A stretch of DNA of 64,000 nt from Brachybacterium sp. EE-P12 (lineage in GTDB: Bacteria > Actinomycetota > Actinomycetes > Actinomycetales > Dermabacteraceae). Below the pieces are notes generated by a model, which was given only the letters and a program-made list of their open reading frames with translations, was not told the DNA's origin and did not search any database. Where the stretch lies: the NCBI RefSeq assembly GCF_003711805.1, contig NZ_QXCP01000001.1, positions 1-64,000 of the forward strand, given 5' to 3'. Positions 62,600 to 64,000 of the stretch are shown piece by piece. Positions within the stretch are counted from its first letter, which is position 1, and each line of letters begins with the position of its first letter. The position numbers were made by a program, and so were the translations under genes.

Positions 62600-64000
62600 A
62601 TGCCCTCCGTGCCACCGCCGCCCGCCGCCGTCGCCCACCGGAGCCGCTGGCTCGCGCTCGTCGCGGCCCTCGCCCTCCTCCTCCCCGTCCTCCCGGCCCT
62701 CCAGCCCGCTCCCGCCGCGGCGGAGGTCACCGACGAGCAGCTCGCCGCCGGAGGAGTGCTGCGCGACTCGCAGGACCATCGCATCGCGCCGGGCCTGGAC
62801 CTCACCACCTTCTCCCGCCTCGAGGAGGGCGGCTGGAAGGAGGGCGGCGTCCTCACCGCGGACCTGACCGAGCCCTCGCTGTCCGTCGACGTCACCGATG
62901 ACGGCACGGTGACGGGCCGCGCCCCGCTGACCGACGTGATGCGCTCCGGCGAGCGCGGCGAGCGGGCCGTCGCCGCGGTCAACGGCACCTTCTTCGACAT
63001 CGACCACTCCGACGCCCCGCTGCGCACCTCGATCAGCAGCGACGGCGTGCGGATGGGCACCTCGGAGGCCATGCCGGGCCTGACCCTCGCGGGCGGCCGC
63101 GCCGCGGTCCAGGCGCTCTCCGCCTCCGGCGAGCTGACCACGGCCGACGGCACCGTCCACGAGCTCGAGGGGATCAACAACCCCGCCCTGCCGGAGGACG
63201 GGATCGGGGTGTACACCCCGGCGTGGGGCGAGTACACGCTGGACCGCCCCGTCGGCGCGCCCGACGCGATGGCCGAGGAGGTCGCCCTCGCGACCCTCGT
63301 CGACGGCGAGGTCACCGAGGTCACGGAGGTGCAGGATGCCGCCGGGGATCCGCAGATCCCCGAGGACGGCCAGGTGCTGCTGGGTCGCGAGGACGGCGCG
63401 GAGCTGCTCGCGGGCCTCGAGGTGGGCGACGAGGTGGACGTCGAGATCGGCCCCGATCAGGACGTCGACCTCGGCATCGCCGGCAGCCACCAGATCCTCG
63501 AGGACGGCGTCGTGCCGGACATGGGCGAGGACTCCCTGGTCACGACCTCCCACCCGCGCACCGCAGTGGGCGTCAGCCGGGACGGCGGCGAGCTGTTCGT
63601 GCTGGTCCTCGACGGCCGCAGCACCGCCTCGACCGGGATGACGCTGCCCGAGCTCGGGCAGATCCTCGCGGACATGGGGGCGCACAACGCGATCAACCTC
63701 GACGGCGGCGGCTCCTCCGCCCTGGCCGCCCGCGCCGCGGGCGCCGAGAGCGAGGCGATCTGGAACACCCCCTCGGACGGTACGGTGCGTGAGGTGCCCA
63801 ATGCGCTCGTGTTCTACTCCGACGCCCCCGCCGAGGAGCTCAGCGGGGTCGAGATCTCCACCGCCCTCGAGGACGAGGACGCGGTCTTCCCCGACCTGCA
63901 CCGCAGCCTGCGGGCGACCGGCCTCGGCGCCGACCTCTCCCCGCTCCTGGTCGACGGCGCCTTCACCGCGGACGGGGCGGTGGAGCTCGAGGACTCCGAT
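62600..64000 (+). CDS. Secreted phosphodiester glycosidase-family protein (NAGPA domain), partial
   Basis: The open frame runs off the window after 467 codons. A signal peptide (LALVAALALLLPVLPALQPA then PAAA) precedes EVTDEQLAAGGVL. The NAGPA-type domain is visible from about 90: RAVAAVNGTFFDID, SHPRTAVGVSRDGGELFVLV, DGRSTASTGMTLPELGQILA and NAINLDGGGSSALAAR. Such proteins hydrolyse sugar-phosphate diesters and appear at the actinobacterial cell surface. It has its own promoter region after the hairpin. Confidence 0.88.
   Translation, partial: MPSVPPPPAAVAHRSRWLALVAALALLLPVLPALQPAPAAAEVTDEQLAAGGVLRDSQDHRIAPGLDLTTFSRLEEGGWKEGGVLTADLTEPSLSVDVTDDGTVTGRAPLTDVMRSGERGERAVAAVNGTFFDIDHSDAPLRTSISSDGVRMGTSEAMPGLTLAGGRAAVQALSASGELTTADGTVHELEGINNPALPEDGIGVYTPAWGEYTLDRPVGAPDAMAEEVALATLVDGEVTEVTEVQDAAGDPQIPEDGQVLLGREDGAELLAGLEVGDEVDVEIGPDQDVDLGIAGSHQILEDGVVPDMGEDSLVTTSHPRTAVGVSRDGGELFVLVLDGRSTASTGMTLPELGQILADMGAHNAINLDGGGSSALAARAAGAESEAIWNTPSDGTVREVPNALVFYSDAPAEELSGVEISTALEDEDAVFPDLHRSLRATGLGADLSPLLVDGAFTADGAVELEDSD

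Overview
The window is very GC-rich, about 70 percent by eye. Genes are packed tightly, with many ATGA/GTGA stop-start overlaps and several starts that look leaderless. The gene set fits a Gram-positive actinobacterium of the Micrococcales, and the overall flavour suggests Brachybacterium or another Dermabacteraceae. That assignment is an inference from composition and gene types; there is no rRNA gene here to confirm it. I saw no tRNA, rRNA, CRISPR array or intact insertion sequence.

Layout. 1-9.8 kb: a 5'-truncated phosphotransferase, an SDR and a FAD reductase in one unit, an amino-acid permease, an LCP cell-wall ligase, a LysR regulator, a thiolase translationally coupled to a second phosphotransferase, and a GNAT acetyltransferase. 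9.8-13.4 kb: metal resistance, with a CopB-like P-type ATPase behind a CsoR-type operator, then a CmtR-like ArsR repressor and a CDF exporter. 13.4-18.5 kb: two MFS exporters and an ABC exporter whose permease gene is frameshifted. 18.5-23.5 kb: two convergent three-gene operons, described below. 23.5-35.5 kb: a CGNR regulator, a flavin oxidoreductase, a broken Nudix gene, an MFS/GH3 glycosidase/TetR sugar operon, TauE, an AraC-type regulator with an isochorismatase, a VOC protein, a TraR zinc finger, ribokinase and carbonic anhydrase. 35.5-42.7 kb: a PabB-PabC fusion, LarC, a secreted alpha-amylase, and a gene graveyard with fragments of LarC, lactate permease, HIT, methyltransferase and cupin genes. 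42.7-64 kb: PEP synthase with its regulatory kinase/phosphatase, two CNNM proteins, an LppM-like lipoprotein, envelope and miscellaneous enzymes, SelO, a ROK-regulated sugar operon with a zinc dehydrogenase, and the start of a secreted phosphodiester glycosidase that runs off the end.

The most interesting locus is 18.55-23.54 kb. A membrane protein with a CPVC motif, a BlaI-type repressor and an M56 metallopeptidase form one operon. A DsbA-like thioredoxin-fold protein, a CcdA-like electron carrier and a lipoprotein form a second operon pointing towards it. Each operon begins with the same tandem operator, two dyads of the form ACTAT-N5-ATAGT. The M56 protein has no penicillin-binding sensor domain but carries a CQRC pair in the loop predicted to lie outside the cell. 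I infer a BlaI/BlaR-like circuit that senses and controls envelope thiol-disulfide chemistry rather than beta-lactams.

Other regulation can be read from the sequence: a CsoR-like site, a dyad on the -10 of the ArsR gene, paired TetR-type dyads in front of the glycosidase operon and of tauE, and a MalR-type operator before the amylase. Gene decay is frequent: at least nine truncated or frameshifted genes are visible, clustered around LarC and the amylase.
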